The notes: a model not told the origin generated them from the sequence alone. 64,000 nt of DNA from Brachypodius melanocephalos (GCA_013398615.1 VZSR01002340.1:10801539-10865538), one strand, 5' to 3'. Numbered from the stretch's first letter, positions 24,601 to 39,600 are shown. A program made the numbers and translations.

Positions 24601-27600
24601 TGGGAGGGCGCCTTTCCTAGCTGGCTCATTGAATCCTTGTGGCAAAGGATTACCTTCAACACCCTTCAGGAATTTCTCAGACTTGTTTGCCACAGCAGTG
24701 CAGTATTCCCAATTAATCTTTGGGAAGTGGATATTTCCCATAAGCACATGAAATTTCTGCTGGTTGCCTATGGAATAATTCATCAGTTCTATACAACACT
24801 CAATGACATCTGCCTTGTTTTCCATCTCCCTAACCCTTACCCAGAAGATGTCAACCTAATAATCCTTTAAATGCAGCTTTTCCGTTCCATACAGGACAAC
24901 CCCTTCACCTATCCATCTCTGCCTACCCCTCCTGAACAACCTTTACTTCCCTATCCCAGCACTCCAGTCAAAGGATTCATTCCCCCAAGACTCACTAAAG
25001 CCAGAGTCATCACAGCTTTGGCCACAGAGAAACCCTCACAGTTGTTCCTGTTTTTTTCCTGTACTCATGTTTGAGCTCAGCACAGTCTCACTCACCAAAA
25101 TAGCTCCATTATCATATCCAGAAGTTTATATATAGTTAAAAGGGCTCAGAGGGTATCCTTTCCCAGCAAGTCTTATATTCTGAAACATGATTTAAAACTT
25201 AACATTTGGGAAAAAAAGATATTTGTAACCAATTCATGTTTAGAGGTGAATAAATACTTTCCTCTGAAAATGACTTTTTTCTTATGGTTTAATAGGATCC
25301 TTGAATAAATAAAAACAGCATCACAGAAAATACCTAATGTGTTTTGAGAGTAATATTTTGTATCTTTGAACAAAACCAGAACTTTCCTTTTAGTGGTTAC
25401 TGTCTGATTTTTTTATTTTATATTGCCAATTCTCCAAAATACAAAATTTCAGCTTTTTCAAAGTGGATTTTTTTTTCTTCAAAGGAAATACCTCTTCCAA
25501 CTGTTTTTAATTTCAAAAAAATGCCCAAACCCCAGGACATGAATAGAGCTTTCCTGTCAGTCTTGTTTCTGGTAGTGCTGCCATTCCTGCAGCTAGAGAA
25601 AACAGGATGATTTTATTTTTTGAGATAACAGAGGATTTTTTTCTCCCACTCAGAGGAGAGAAGCGGATGCAGAACTGTTGTGAATGAGGAGAGTGCCATC
25701 AGAGATTATCAGCTCCTGGACAAACCTTAACCCAGGCCAAAATGATGGCAATATTCATCAATTAAAATAGTGTAAAATTTACTTTGGTGCATCTGCAAAA
25801 AACTTGGAGGGGGAAATTCCCATGAGGGCAGAAGGAGGGAGAAATATGTAGGCACAAAAAATGTATAAAAGGAATTAATTTTGGAAGGGATCAAAGAGAA
25901 GAGTTAAAAACTTAGAAACTTTCTAGGGCTACTGTAACTGCCTAAAACCTACTTATTTTCAAAGATTGATTGGAAATATCCTCTTTTTTCCCCCTGGGAT
26001 GCAAACACATTAAGAGTATGCAAGATTGATTTGGCCAGTCTTCTGATAACAATAGGTCGTAAGAGCATGAAATGCGAACAACAATGAAGCTTTTGGTGGG
26101 TGAAAACAAGATGAAAAACTCAAACAAACAAACAAAGATCAAACAACGCAGTGGGAGAAAACAATATCAATTTCTCCTTTATTCCTAATGACATTGCAAA
26201 GAAATAAATGGGTTTTAGTGCAGTTGATGAGTATCACTAACTAAAAGCACAAGGCAAGTTCCCCTGACTCCAATGTAGTTGTTAACCAATGGAGTAAATA
26301 ATTTTAGGAACAGATTGAGGGATTTGCTACTCAGAATTTACAAGGTTTGCCAGCAACTCTGCTGAAAACAGACAGAAAAGAAGAGTGAGCTGAGGTTTTA
26401 GTGACAGCAGGCAGGTCTGAATTCACTAAGTCATGATACCATCAAAACACATTCTCTGGGGAGAGCCTCTCTCCCTTTGGAGAAGCCTTCAGACACTAGT
26501 TTCATACTATCTTCCATACTACCCCTCACCTTTGAGGGAATTTCCTTGACAAAAATCCAGACAGCCTTCTCAGCTTTCAAAGCCCTCCTCAACACTCACC
26601 TCTGTCATCACCCTCCTGAATGCAGTCCATCAGCCAGCTGCCTCTGTGGCCTTTAAAAACCCCTTTGGAAATCCCATCTTAAATATAGCTCTGAACAGTA
26701 AATCATCTCAAAAGCCTTGAAAATGTGAAGAATAAGCCTGACAGTTCATTTGCTCTGATTTTTGAAACAAAGTAACTCCATGGGCTTCTATACATTTAAC
26801 AATGATTCTGATCCCTGCTCCTTCAATCATAAAACTTGCTGATAGAAAATGGGAGATATTTACCTTTTTAGTGGGCATTTTTATTTTGAGGAGTTCTGCT
26901 TCTCGACTGAGGACTTGCCAAGGCGCATGTATACGGACAAAACTCAGTCCTTGGCTCTTGTTCTGAAACATTTAAAAAAAAAAAAAAAAAAAAAAAGGGA
27001 AAACAATGTATTTAAATATACTTGAACACAATGTACTGCTAAGGTCTCAGGTTGTCAAGTCCAACTAAATCACTCAACAATAGGCAACAATCACAGGGAA
27101 TAACCATCTCCTGCTACAGTTGGGCTACAAAGTGACATTTTCCTTGAAAGCTGAATCTTTTATGGTCTAAAAACCATCAATCTACTGCCTGCAGTGTAGC
27201 TCTGTGTGCACCAGGATGACAGAAAGCTACAGGTCCAGGTTTTGGAATGATGTGAATGAGAAACCCCCAAGATACAGCTTTTTTCTTTTTTTTTTTTTTT
27301 TTTTTTTTTTTTTGTATATTGATATTTTAGAAGGGATGTGATTTCTTTAGCAGGCTTTTGTGTTCATCTGAACCAACAAGATAAAATAAATCTCTCCTGC
27401 TTCAGGTGGGCTTCCCCTTACTTCTAATTTTCAGTTTTGCCCAACTATTTTCCAGACATTTCATCAGATTAGTGGTTCCTTACAGGGAATCAAGCCCAAC
27501 CTTTGTTGTCCTAAATATCTGCAAACCCAAGAAAATATAAAAAATTGGAGTAGCAAACCTAAAGAAAACATAAAAAAATTAACTTCTGAATAGAGATGTG

Positions 27601-30600
27601 AACCTCATGTTTATGTAAATGATTGGTTATGCTAGTCAGGAGCATAAAATGCCCAAAATAGCTTTGGGACAGCCAGTTTTTTGCAAGCTGTGCAAAAGAT
27701 GTCCTGGTAGCACATCTGAGCTACAGAAAGGCACCCTGAGAGCAGAAAGCAGCACCCCTGAGGAAAAACATGGAAGTTAAATGAAGGAAGGTTCAGACAG
27801 TGTTTTCCTCAAGGCACACAAATCAATTGTACCGGGAAATCACAGGGATAAATGCTTACTGTGGAAATGTAGGGAAGAAAATTGGAAGAGAGATTAGAAA
27901 GAGAATCTCAGAGAAATCAAGATAATGACCAGCTCTCACACTGCATCTCCTCTTTGAGGGAATTTCCTTAAAAATCCAAACAGCTCCTGCCTTCTTATAT
28001 TTCAAAGCCCTCCTGAAAACTCCTCTGCCATCATCCACCTGAATGCACCGTGGCAGACCATATCCTTTAGGGAAGGGCATGGAAGTGGACACAAAAAGAC
28101 TTTCAGGAGGAATTTCTTCATGGAAAGGGTGCTCAAGCACTGGAAGGGGCTTCCCACGGAGGTGGTGGATCCCCATCCCTGGAGGTGTACAAGGAATGCC
28201 TGGATGTGGCACTCAGTGCTCTGGTCTAGATGACAAAGTGGTGATTGGTCAAAAGTTGGGAGATCTTTTCCAGCCTCAATGATCCTGTGATGCAAAGGCT
28301 TGATTAACGCTAAGTTTAATGATCTTTGTGTGGCTGCTTCCATCTTTACGTAAACCCCAAACACATTTGCTGAATGTGTCCTTATGCTTCCTGATTTAAA
28401 AAACAAACAAAAAATTAGATGGAAATCCTACTATTATTGCAATCACTTTGCTCTTATTTCCCCTATAGGTGCAACATGAATGACAAAAATCACTCCCTCA
28501 CCTTCAGCTAACATTTCTTCAGTGGACCAATGCTACTCTAAAGAGCAGAATGTGCTGCAGAATCTCTCTTCCATCAGTCCACTGGGGAAGTCAGCTTTAA
28601 GAGAAGGAAGGAAAAATTTACTGGGCATAAGCAGATGTTCTGGTAATCATTTGCTGAAAATAGATTAATAACAGATGAGAGGTTAAATTTCAGTGGGTGA
28701 AGATCAGGAGTTTCTTGTGAGCTTTTGGCTAAAATCAAGCACGTGTCCCTGTCTAGGGGATTATATTCCATGTTGGCAAGAGGAGGGACAGTGTGATCTA
28801 ATTGGTTGCTTCCAGCTCGGGCTCATATGACTACACAGATTGCAAATAAAATTAGGCAAATAATTTGATAGAAAAGACCAGATGAAGAATATGACCCTTA
28901 TATACTGGAATAAAAATAAGTTGGAAAGTTGTGCTGTTCATGAAGTGATATCAGATGATGAGGAACCAGTCCTTTAAAAATCTTTTAAAAGCTTAAAAAT
29001 CACCCCATGATGGGAAATGGAGGTAATTTTAATAAACAGTAATGCAAAGTAAATAAAGTAGGGGAAACAGGACTAGGTGACTCCTGCTGCATGGCAAACA
29101 AAAGATGCAGAACAAAGGGCTGCTTGTTGTTCACCTTGGGATTAGTAGAACCACATCTCCCATATCTTCCTAACATTCAAATTAATCAAAGAATTTTAAA
29201 ATAAGTTTGAAACCATCAATTTAATATCATAGCTCAAGAAATGAGCCATCTAGCTCATTTTCTATGGGCTCACCAAAATAAAAACCTATAGGACTACTCC
29301 TCTAGTAAGACTCCCTTCCCCACTTTTCCAGGCTTCACCTGTAGCAGTTCCAGGTGTTTTTAAATGCCCTTTTTTTCCTTATGATGTCTGGCAAGGATCT
29401 GCTCAATTAACTTACTCCCAGAGGGCTTCTTGTATTGCAAACATCTCCAAAAGTTAGAACTTGCTTTTCTCCTTGCCAGAGTGGATTTATAACTATTTAC
29501 TGGAGACACCCCCTAACTGATGTCCTCTGGTTAATCACCTGAAATGATAATTGTGCACATGCTCATCACTTTGATCTAATGAAATGCTGTCAGTCTCCTG
29601 TTTTGAATGCTCAGAACCACTCCTGCTGATTCATTGTACTCTGGATGCGTCACTAAAGCCAACACGTGGTGCTGGCAAACACATTTTTTGTCAGACCATT
29701 CACTTGTTATTTAATACAGCCATCCTTAACCAAGTCCTTTTTCACTTGCAGCTGATGTCCCACAGGACTGTCTCCTTGGCCCTGCATTGTTCCATGTCTC
29801 CATCACTGCACTCCCTGATTACATTATTTAAATTACTCAGTATTCCTAGGCAGATGACAAACAGATTTGTTGCTCTCCTGATCCCTTTTTTTCTTTTCTG
29901 TCAAATCTGTATTCCATATTACACAGTTCTTCCAATAAGTTTCAAGAGTGGAAGTTTTTCAATAAATTCATTCAGAATTATTCAAGATATAAATATATCT
30001 TGGGCTGCTTCTCTGTTTTCTGAAGCTGAATTCGGTTTTCCCATTTCAGTAGGAAAGCTCAGCATTAAAGTCAAATGGAAGAAAATCTGGAAGGTCTGCT
30101 TTGCTTTTCAATCAGCACATGAAGAAAAATATATGGTGTATTTCTTTCAGTTTATCATTATTCTTAGCTTTAACAGCAGCCTATATTGCATTTTTTCTGT
30201 CTTGGACTGGAAATGTATAGGCTGAATAAAACTTAAATTTCTCCAAAGGAGACTTTTTCTATCTTTCCTGCCTTAACAGTAAAACACATTAGGACCTGCA
30301 TCTGCTGCAAGTCTAAGAATTATTGCAAACTTATGACCATCAAGGCCACAGCAGAAAAAAAATGTATGATAACTACAGAAGTTCTCATATAGATATATAC
30401 AAAGTGATTATTCTTTTTACTGAAAGCTGAACATTCTGAAACATGGCTAGGCAAGAATAACTAAGCAAAACTAAATTTATTTAGACACTTCTAATATGAG
30501 CTAAATCCTAATATGGTGCTAAAGGCATCAGGTTTGTCAATTACTATCAAGCCAAGAAAGGGCAAAACCAATGATTTTATTTTGGAAGGGCCCCAGGTTT

Positions 30601-33600
30601 TGGGGATTTTGGGGGGTTTTTTGATGGTGATCACACTGTTCCTTGGAACTTTGCAAATACAGAATTCATTGCTGAATGCTAGATCTTAGAAAGTATTTCT
30701 CATCATTTATTCATCATGAAATCACTAATCACTCCATATTTAAGGAATATAGTTTATAAATAACTTATATATTAAAGAAATAGGGGTTTTTAAGTACTTG
30801 TCCAAAGAAAAAGATTTCTGCTGTGTATCTTAACAGGAAAAAAAAGTAACAAGAAAAGGTAGAAAGCAGCTGAAAAGAAGTTATGAACTAATGTCTAAGG
30901 GAGTCCAGGGAGCTGCCAATCTTTTAAATGATTTTTAAAAAATGTGGATAGGAAATGGAAAAAGTATAAATCATAAAACCTGAAGCATGTAAACTTCTTA
31001 GAAAAAAACCCAAGTAAATGAACTTTAAACATTTTATCCTTTGGCGATTATTGAACAGACAGAAAAATACCCGGCAGCGATATTTTAATGGCTCCAGTTA
31101 ATATAATGAGACAACTTTTGGTAATGTAGGCACACTGTGAAAGTGACAGTGAAACAGTTTGTAGTGAGGAAAAGAAAAGACAGGTCCTATTAGCCCAGTA
31201 AAAGTAATCATCTTCCCATTAATTCCATCACCAAATGGATCCATCATGTCTGCAAATGCAATTGTTCAAAATTAATGTCCTGATACCAGCCCTGGAAATC
31301 GAGGCAAATACCAAAGTGATGTGATAGTGCAAATAAAAAGCAATTTCTTGTTATTATCACAGAACTGTGGTCACCTCCATTTTACAAGAGCAGAGGCAAG
31401 TGCTGAGCTGCTGGCCCCCAGCACGGATTGCATGACACAGCACTGCCAGATTCAGGCAGAGGCTGCAAAAGCATCTGTGTTTTCTGCCAAATAGGTTGAA
31501 TTTCTATCTGTGAAATGGTGTGTTTCTGTTCCTAAAGTTTTCTGTCCAAGATACAAAATCAGTCCATCACCAATGATAGTCTGGGCCAGTTCCACTAGAA
31601 AAAGGAGGTGCATGGTACTGGTCCAGGTGAGACAACAACACCCAGAATGTCCTGGGATGGACATGTCAGCCCAGAGCAACTCCCTGCTCATGTTATCTTG
31701 TGGTAGAGGCTGTATCCTGTACTTGTAGGCTGGTAATTTAATTCTGCCTCTTACTCTATGAAGACAGTGGAATTCCCTCTATCAAAATGCTTTTGTGAAG
31801 ATAATTATGTTCAAGACTGAGAAGTGCTCAAATAAGGCAATAAACTAAGAAGACAGTATGGCTATATATTGTGCATCTTATAAATTTCATATTTTCCTTT
31901 GCAAGACTGTAGCCCTTTTACCTTTGCCAGACTTTACCCTTTCTATTTTCATTATTTCTCCAGGGTATAGATTTGCCTCACTGCAAACTGGGTACATAGA
32001 CATCCTCAAGACCTTAAGCAAAGCTACAATAATTTACATGTTTTGACAGTTTGCTTTTCTCTTTCGTAATTTCTACCAACAGTGACGGTATAAATGTCTT
32101 GTTTATTTTGTTCTCTTACTCCCACCTGTGAACATAAATAGTTAAAGAATATATTGGTGGGCATAAGCATAGGACAGGACACCTGGCCATGAAAGATCTG
32201 GCCAAAACACCTAAAAACCCCCATATCATCTCAATTTCTTAGGTAAATCACTGTAGAATGAAACAGTTCGCTTTGCTCAACCTTTGCAATGTTTCTTCAT
32301 GGCATGCCAACCTCTCCAACCAAAATCTTCCCACCCATGTACAGACAGGAGGTGTCTCTGAATGGAAGATGATACAGGAAGCCTAAAAGCACAGGCGTGC
32401 TTCCCCCGAAGAAGATGGAAATTTTTAATAGCAAGGAACAGAATGAAAATGAGCTGCTAGAAATTCAAGCACAAATGTAGAATAGATTGATAAATCTGCC
32501 AAATAAAACAAGAAAAAAAAAAAACAACAAAGCACAGACTTGTGCATTTTTGCAGTGTTCAATGCAGGATCTATATGCAGGTGAGTAAGAAATATGCCAT
32601 GATTGTAATTTATTTTAATTCCTTCTAAATATGCATTTCAGATTAAAAAATTAACTGCACTTCCATCAATATTTTCCAAATGTTTATCTCTGTCCACTAC
32701 AGCATGAAAAGCATGACTTTCAAACATAAAGCAAAATCATCCCTAATTATTTAGAATAATTTTATCAGCAGATTTTTTCCTGTGCCAATGACATAAATTC
32801 GTTACCACAAAAGCCCGGCACACTTTCAACACATCCTCTGTGATTGAATGCCATAAATAATAATTATAAAATGTAAAATTGAAAGCCTCCCCACCCAAAT
32901 CAAACTGTCCCAAAGAGGAAGGGAAGACTACTCTACCACCTCCTGTATTTTGGCAGTGTCAATGGAAAATCACATAATCAGCTGGCCTGGTTACATTCAG
33001 TGACAAATTAGCTAAAAAATAAGCCAATATTCTGTAGAATACATCATATCAAACTTTATTATCAATAATAAAATCACCAAACGTCTTGAGGCCAAAGAGT
33101 TAACATTAAAAAGGGCAAAATGTAATTCCTCTTGAGGGAATGAGATTCACTAATCTGCACAGAGATTTATGGCCTAAACAATTTTCCAGATGAAGCAGCA
33201 AGATCATGGAAGTCAATCTTTAGACCAGATAACAGGCATGTTACCAGTGGGGGGATTAATGAAACAGAGACTGAACCCTCACTCTAGCAAACTCAATTTC
33301 AAGGGAAAAAAGGATTTGGAGAAAAAAAGAAAAAAATTAAAAATGCTTAAGACTGAAAAACAGAGGAAGGGTACTTTAAAATATTCCTTCATCACTCCAT
33401 AGTTGATCTGGGATGTTCACAAACAATCATATGAAGGGATGATTCAATTTTGTTTTGAAAGACTTTAAAGTTCAATTTGTTCTCAGCAAAAGTACTTTTA
33501 GGGGGCATTCTGTAATTTGAAAGTGCTAACAGATGGTACAAATATATTCCGTTTAATAAGAGCATTCTCCTAATCAGAGGCTCCAAGCTTTTCCAGGATG

Positions 33601-36600
33601 GTGTGGCCCTTCGAGGTCTCTCTCTCCAAAGATCAGTAGCAGTAAAAGGAAGGTTGGCTGTGTTTGCAGGGGCTTGATTGGGAGGGGATTGAGATGAAGA
33701 TAATCAAAGTATCTGGGCTGGCATGTTTGCTGGCAGGGCATCCAAAACCTCCCTGAACAGCTACAGCCTCACTGCAAACAGGGAAAGATGGGGGAGAGGC
33801 AGGGGCAGTGGCACAGTAGCATCATGTGACTCATTTTGGATAAGGCAACAGGTCCAGGGGTGGAGAAATAATCAGTTAAACAACAAGAAACTGGGTAAGA
33901 GGAGAACCTGCACAGCTGGAAAAAAATAAAAAGTCACTAAGGGGATTTTGCAGTGTTAGCAGTATCCAACATCAGCTTAAGTAGCCTGGAGAAAGATAAA
34001 GTAGATGAAGTTTTTCAGGGTAGCAAGGATAAGGACAGACTGTGGAAAACTGTAGAAAAACTTTGTAAGACCTTGAACAACGGCAAACAGCTCTCAGTGT
34101 AAAGAAACATAAAATATTATCAGTGGGTTAAATCGAGATTTACATATAAGATGCTGTGCTCTGATTTCACCAATAGAAAATTCTTTGAAAAATAGCAGCT
34201 CAATATTTTCTGAGAGCTGACAAATAAAGCGAAGCTCACATTTTATTAGGAAAGGTACAAAGACTAAGAAAAAAACCCCAAACATTCAATGAACTCCATG
34301 TTCACCTCTAACCTCCTCACCTCCAAAGAGATCAGTCAGACCAAAAATGGGTCCAGAAGACCTACAAAAGCCTTCTAATGGTATATAGACAGGAATCACT
34401 GAGGAGACTGAGACCTTTTGTTCTGGAAACTTGAGGAAGTTAGTGTAGGAGTCTATAAAATCCTCCATGATAAGGAGATGGAGTGTGGATGGACTGCCTG
34501 GAGTCTCTTTCAGAACAAGCACTACAGGGTCTCAGACAAAGCCGAATCAAAAATCAACAAAAGGACATGGATATCAATGCAGCAGGGAAGTACCTCTGCC
34601 TTGTGGGTGCAAAAACTGAATAACATTTCAAGAAAAACAATGCCAGTCTTTGGAATAGAGATCCCTAGAAGGTTCCTAGGTGAACAGACATCACATGGGG
34701 GAAAGCACCTGAATTAAAAGTAGCTGTCACCAGGAGAGCATCAGAGTAAAAGCATCACAAAAGTTTATACCATTCCTGCAGTTTCCTAAGCATTTTACCA
34801 CTGCAGCTGCTGGAGATCCTGTAGTGTTCTGAGGGAATCTCTCACACCTCAGGATTATTTTATGGCAGAATAGCCAATACCTGGAGAAGCAGCTCCCTGC
34901 CAGGTCCCCACATGAAATGTGGAGCTGAGAAGCTCTGCTGGGTGTTTGTAGCCTCTGCAGATGATTAGAAGGCAGCAAGAGCAGCAACAGCAGCCTTGAA
35001 ATCTGAGCAATTCATCAAGCAGAGATAGATTGTTGCTTGCAATGTTGCAGCTGAGACAAGCACAAGGAGCTCAGCAAATTGGCTGGGACTCAGTGTCCAA
35101 GAAATACCTCAGTCCTAGATGGAAATTGCAGTATTAGAATCTTTCTGGAGCTCTAGGGGACCAAGAATCCTCAGCTAATGTGGTACCAGGGCTCAAAACA
35201 GTATCTTCCCACAGGAGCATGGTAATCACTGAAATCAGCCAGTCATTCAATATCATTCAATAGATATCAGTACAATAACTATTACAACACATGCTTTTTT
35301 CATCCATCCTGGCAGTATTGCTCTCTACATGCCCTAAACTCTGTTGGCCATATTTAGCTCTCATCTGCATCACCATAAATTCATCACTCTGCCAATGCAA
35401 AAAGGAGACACCAGCCAGTCAGAATATACAGGTGCCAGTTTGCTCCTTCGTAATACTAAAATTAAAGGATTATTAAAAAATCTGTAGTCAAATCATTATA
35501 AATGAAATATGAATTTCATTTTCTATTAAAATTCTAAGAATAAACTGTCAGCAAACACCAAGATACCAATGTTGGCTACAGCTTGACACATTATAAAGTT
35601 GTAGGTTCTCCAATACGTTTCACAATAGCATGCAACAAAAGCATTTTAGTGAAATTTTACTTTTAGCTTGACATTGAGATGTAACAATTTATGTGGAAAG
35701 CTGAACAAATCACTTCTAGAGATGTAAGGGTCAAGTGTGCCATTAAATTTCAATTATTAATAAGATAATTAGCAGATAGAATGCAGAATATTAATGTTAA
35801 CCTGATACACTGCCAAAGTGTTTTATGCCATGAGGGAATTGAATTAGCAAAGGAAAAAAAAGTATGATTTGTTATTCCAATCCTGGTGGCATCACATAAA
35901 TTGAAATTCACAGGAAATCACTACCAGATTTTTGTAATAAATGTGGTGCTATACACTGATAGTAGTAAGTACCTTCCATCTTCCACATCTTAAAATCCAT
36001 TTTATGTCTCATTAGAAGTACTCTGCATTTTGTCATTTTCATAAATCTTTTTGTTTGTTTTACATCAGCTTACTCAAAATCACGCAGTAATGCTGCTTGC
36101 ACTCACGACATTAAAAATATACATACGTTAAATCTCAGTGAACATTTCTGAGCTTTTGTTTTGGCATGGTTCTGTCATATTTTTCCTCTACTTCTACCAT
36201 AATTATTTTCTGCTAAATATTGGAAGTTTAGAAAAGGGAGACCAAGCAATAAAGCCACAAGCACGCTATGCTAGGCTGTGACTTAATAAGAGGAAGATGT
36301 GCTCAGCAACAGAACACCTAAATCACAGAATCATGGAACGGTCTGGGTTGAGAGAGACCTTAAAGATCATCTTGTTCCAATCCCCTGCCATGGGCAGGGA
36401 CACCTTCCACTAGCTGAGGTTGCTCCCAGCCCCATCCAACCTGGACTTAGACTCTTCCAGGGATGGGGCAGCCACAGCTGCTCTGGGAAACCTATGCCAG
36501 GCCCTCACCAACCTCACAGGGAACAGTTTTTTGGTAATATCCAATCTAAACCTCCTCTGTGTCAGTTTGTAGTCATTCCCCCTTGTCCTGTCACTCCAGG

Positions 36601-39600
36601 CTCTTGTCAAGAGCCTATTCCATCTTTCCTCTGGGCTCCTTTCAGGTGCTGAAAGGTCACAATGAGGTCACCCCAAAGCCTCCTCTTGTTGACCCATAAC
36701 ACATTTACACTCCAATGTGGTTCCTTCCACACATCATGATAGTGGCTCATGAGTGCCAAGTCAAAGCTTTCAGAAACCAGTGGGGGAAAAAAAATCTCTT
36801 TATACTATTGTTATTAAGGCCTGCAGAATGTAGCCATCATTTTTATAGCCCTGATGGAGTCACACACTTAACCTCACATACTAAGAGGGTACTTCGAGAG
36901 AATTCACAAACAGAAGGTACAGGAAGTGATTTTTGGAGTAAAAACTCTTATGCCAAGCTTTGAGTGCCTCAGGAGGGTGTTTTCCTGAGGACTTAAGAGA
37001 CTCTCTGCTTGAAAAAGAATCTCAGGACATATTCTCATAACAAACTGCCACAGCATTCACTGTCCTCTGGCCTGGCATCACATGAAAGCTGTTGCACACA
37101 TGAATCGTTCAGTGTGACCACACTTCAAGTGTCATCATTAAGTTTATAACAAAAGATATATCAGAACTGAGGTCAAAAGGAAAAAATGGGAGGGTTTGTT
37201 TTGCCCTTTTTATTTTCCTCTCACTTGTTTTGTCAGTCTTCAGTAAACAAAGATGTCTCAAGCAAAACTTGGGTCCATTTGCAACTCTATCAGTATTAGT
37301 TTAATACTGATCACAAAATGCTTTTGGTTCTTGGCATGCAGTAAGGAGAGTATTCAGAGATGAGAGATTTAATCTGCAAAACTGGGAGCAAGAAAAACAA
37401 ACAAGGAAAAAAATTAGCAGATTTAAGCAGTATCTGCCAAATGAAAGGAGATGAGGAGACTAAGACATGAAAAATTAGATGCATAATAATAGCTTGCTAA
37501 AGAAATAATACAGAGAATTGTGCCTTTGCCTTTCATAACTACATGTCTATCTTGACACTTCTATTACACAAACATTGCACTTGTGGTCAGGGATAATTTA
37601 AATGCATGGTGATATCCTAACCATAAAGTTCTCTGGTCAGATCAAAGTCTCATTTGTATGAGTTTGATAGGACAGCACACACCACCTTATATTCCTGCTT
37701 TGATTTATCTTGGCTACTCTGTTCTATTTTCTTATACACAAATTATAATCTTGGTAATATAGAATCCCTCCTTTTTTTCTTTCTTTTTTTTTTTTTCTTT
37801 TTTTCTCCTTCCTTTTTTTTCTGTTTTTTTTCCCTTTTTTTCTTTTTTTCTTTTTTTTCCTGTGTTTATTCAGAGCTGAATAACTGAGCTGGATCCTCAT
37901 CTGTTGTACACCCCAACAGTAGTATAAATAGCAGTAACCACACAGATCCAGACCTGGTTATATAACTTGTGCACATGATGGGAAAATATTAAAAATATAA
38001 CTTTAAATTTAGTGTTCACTATTAAAAATATTGAGTGGGGCTTCTGCCAAGAAATTCACACATCAATTGCAGATAACAGAACAGATGTTTTGGCTAAAGC
38101 AGGCTTCAACTGGGACATTCACACATGCAAAAAGGACCTCTAATACTGGTAAGATATTACAATCTTAGAGCTTTCTCAAGTTTTGGTTTAACAAATATTG
38201 TTAACTAAATATTTGCAACGTGTGTTAGCTCTTTCCAAATATTCATAGGGATGGTTTACAAAGAGAAATGCAGCTATCTGCAATGCTCCTTTTGGAGTAG
38301 AAGCACAAACACATACAAGTTTGCATAACTCTGAAAGTCTAAAAAATGCCTTAATTCCCCTTATGTCCACATGTAAGTATAGATATATATGTATCAATAT
38401 AGATATATGCACACAGTTATTTATAACCAAATTAGAAACCCCTGCTTGAACATTGCCCTTCCATGGAAACTGCTCTGGTCTTCAAAGCTTCTCCTCCTGT
38501 CTCCACCAAAACAATAAACACCATTTGGACTTTTCACATTTCCATTTCCACTCCAGAACACTTTGCCTGCCTGTAATTAATATATCACTATATCAATGTT
38601 TAATCATGATGCACTTGTCCAACCCAGACTTCTGGAGGAAAATAATAGCAAATTCATGGCAATAATGCACCTCTTGCCAGCAACTGAACAAAAGAGGTTG
38701 TTAAGTAAAATTTAATAACTACAAAATTCTATGTAATTTAATTTGTATTTATATATGATTAGTAACTAAAGTTTGATACTTTAGAAAAAGTGGTCTATAA
38801 TAAATACAGCTGTCAGTTTTACAGGCAAGTGGCAGAACAAAGACAAATTTCTTGGGAGGAAGAAAAGCTGAAGATTTACATCAGGTGTGTGCTGGTAAAA
38901 GAAAAACATTTTAAGAACAAAAGCTGTGGAAAGCAGGTTTTCAGTTGTGAGAAATAAGTGTAAAGACGAATACAGACATGCTGCCAAGCAAAAACTTCCT
39001 ATTTTTCATTCTCGTTCCCCTCCACACAAATGCTTTCACACATTTGTTGCCCAGAGCAGCTGTGGCTGCCTCATCCCTGGCAGTGTCCAAGGTCAGGTTG
39101 GATGGGGCTGGGAGCAACCTGGGATAGTGGAAGGCGTCCCTGCCCATGGCAGGGGGTTGGAATGAGGGGATCTTTAAGGCCCTTTCCAACCCAAACCATT
39201 ATGGGATTGTAGGCTTTGAAAACCCATTTTCCAGTGAAATAACTTAGCATTCACTTTGTCGTCATCTCCACTTTCCTGCTGTTTTCTATTCACCAGTAAA
39301 GGAGGTGAAAACAGGAAAACAGAGCTGGAAACCAGAACTGAAAGGAACCCAGATAGGATGCCAAGGAGCACAGGAACAGGAGGTCTTATGACAAAAAATA
39401 CTTTCAGTCTCACAATAGTTTTTGGCCAGTTAAGTTTGATTCCTCATGTATTTAACAACATTTTAAATTTAACAACAGTTATTCCTTCTAAAAGTCATTT
39501 CACGGCAGTTTTGGCATTGACATGGTGAAGGACATAGGTATGAGTCCTGCCAGACTTCACACCAGGAACTGCAGGAGGTAGCAGCAGCTCCTCAAGCTCC

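Larger units (their letters stand above)
23230..26863 (-). other. ANO2: ANO2 intron 4 (3.6 kb)
   Basis: About 40 per cent of this intron is a decayed CR1 ORF2 (23545-25075). It also holds an A17 tract at 23433-23449 and one copy of an unassigned repeat at 26528-26640. Confidence 0.8.

Noticed and set aside
27856..28406. 118- and 134-codon minus-strand frames
   Set aside because: They run antisense through a CR1 3' end and the unassigned repeat; no coding signature.
29584..30225. 213-codon plus-strand open frame as a gene
   Set aside because: It overlaps a decayed LINE in another frame, has no recognisable domain and shows low-complexity hydrophobic composition typical of translated AT-rich DNA.
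36299..36652. 117-codon plus-strand frame
   Set aside because: Same reason: it covers a reversed CR1 3' end.
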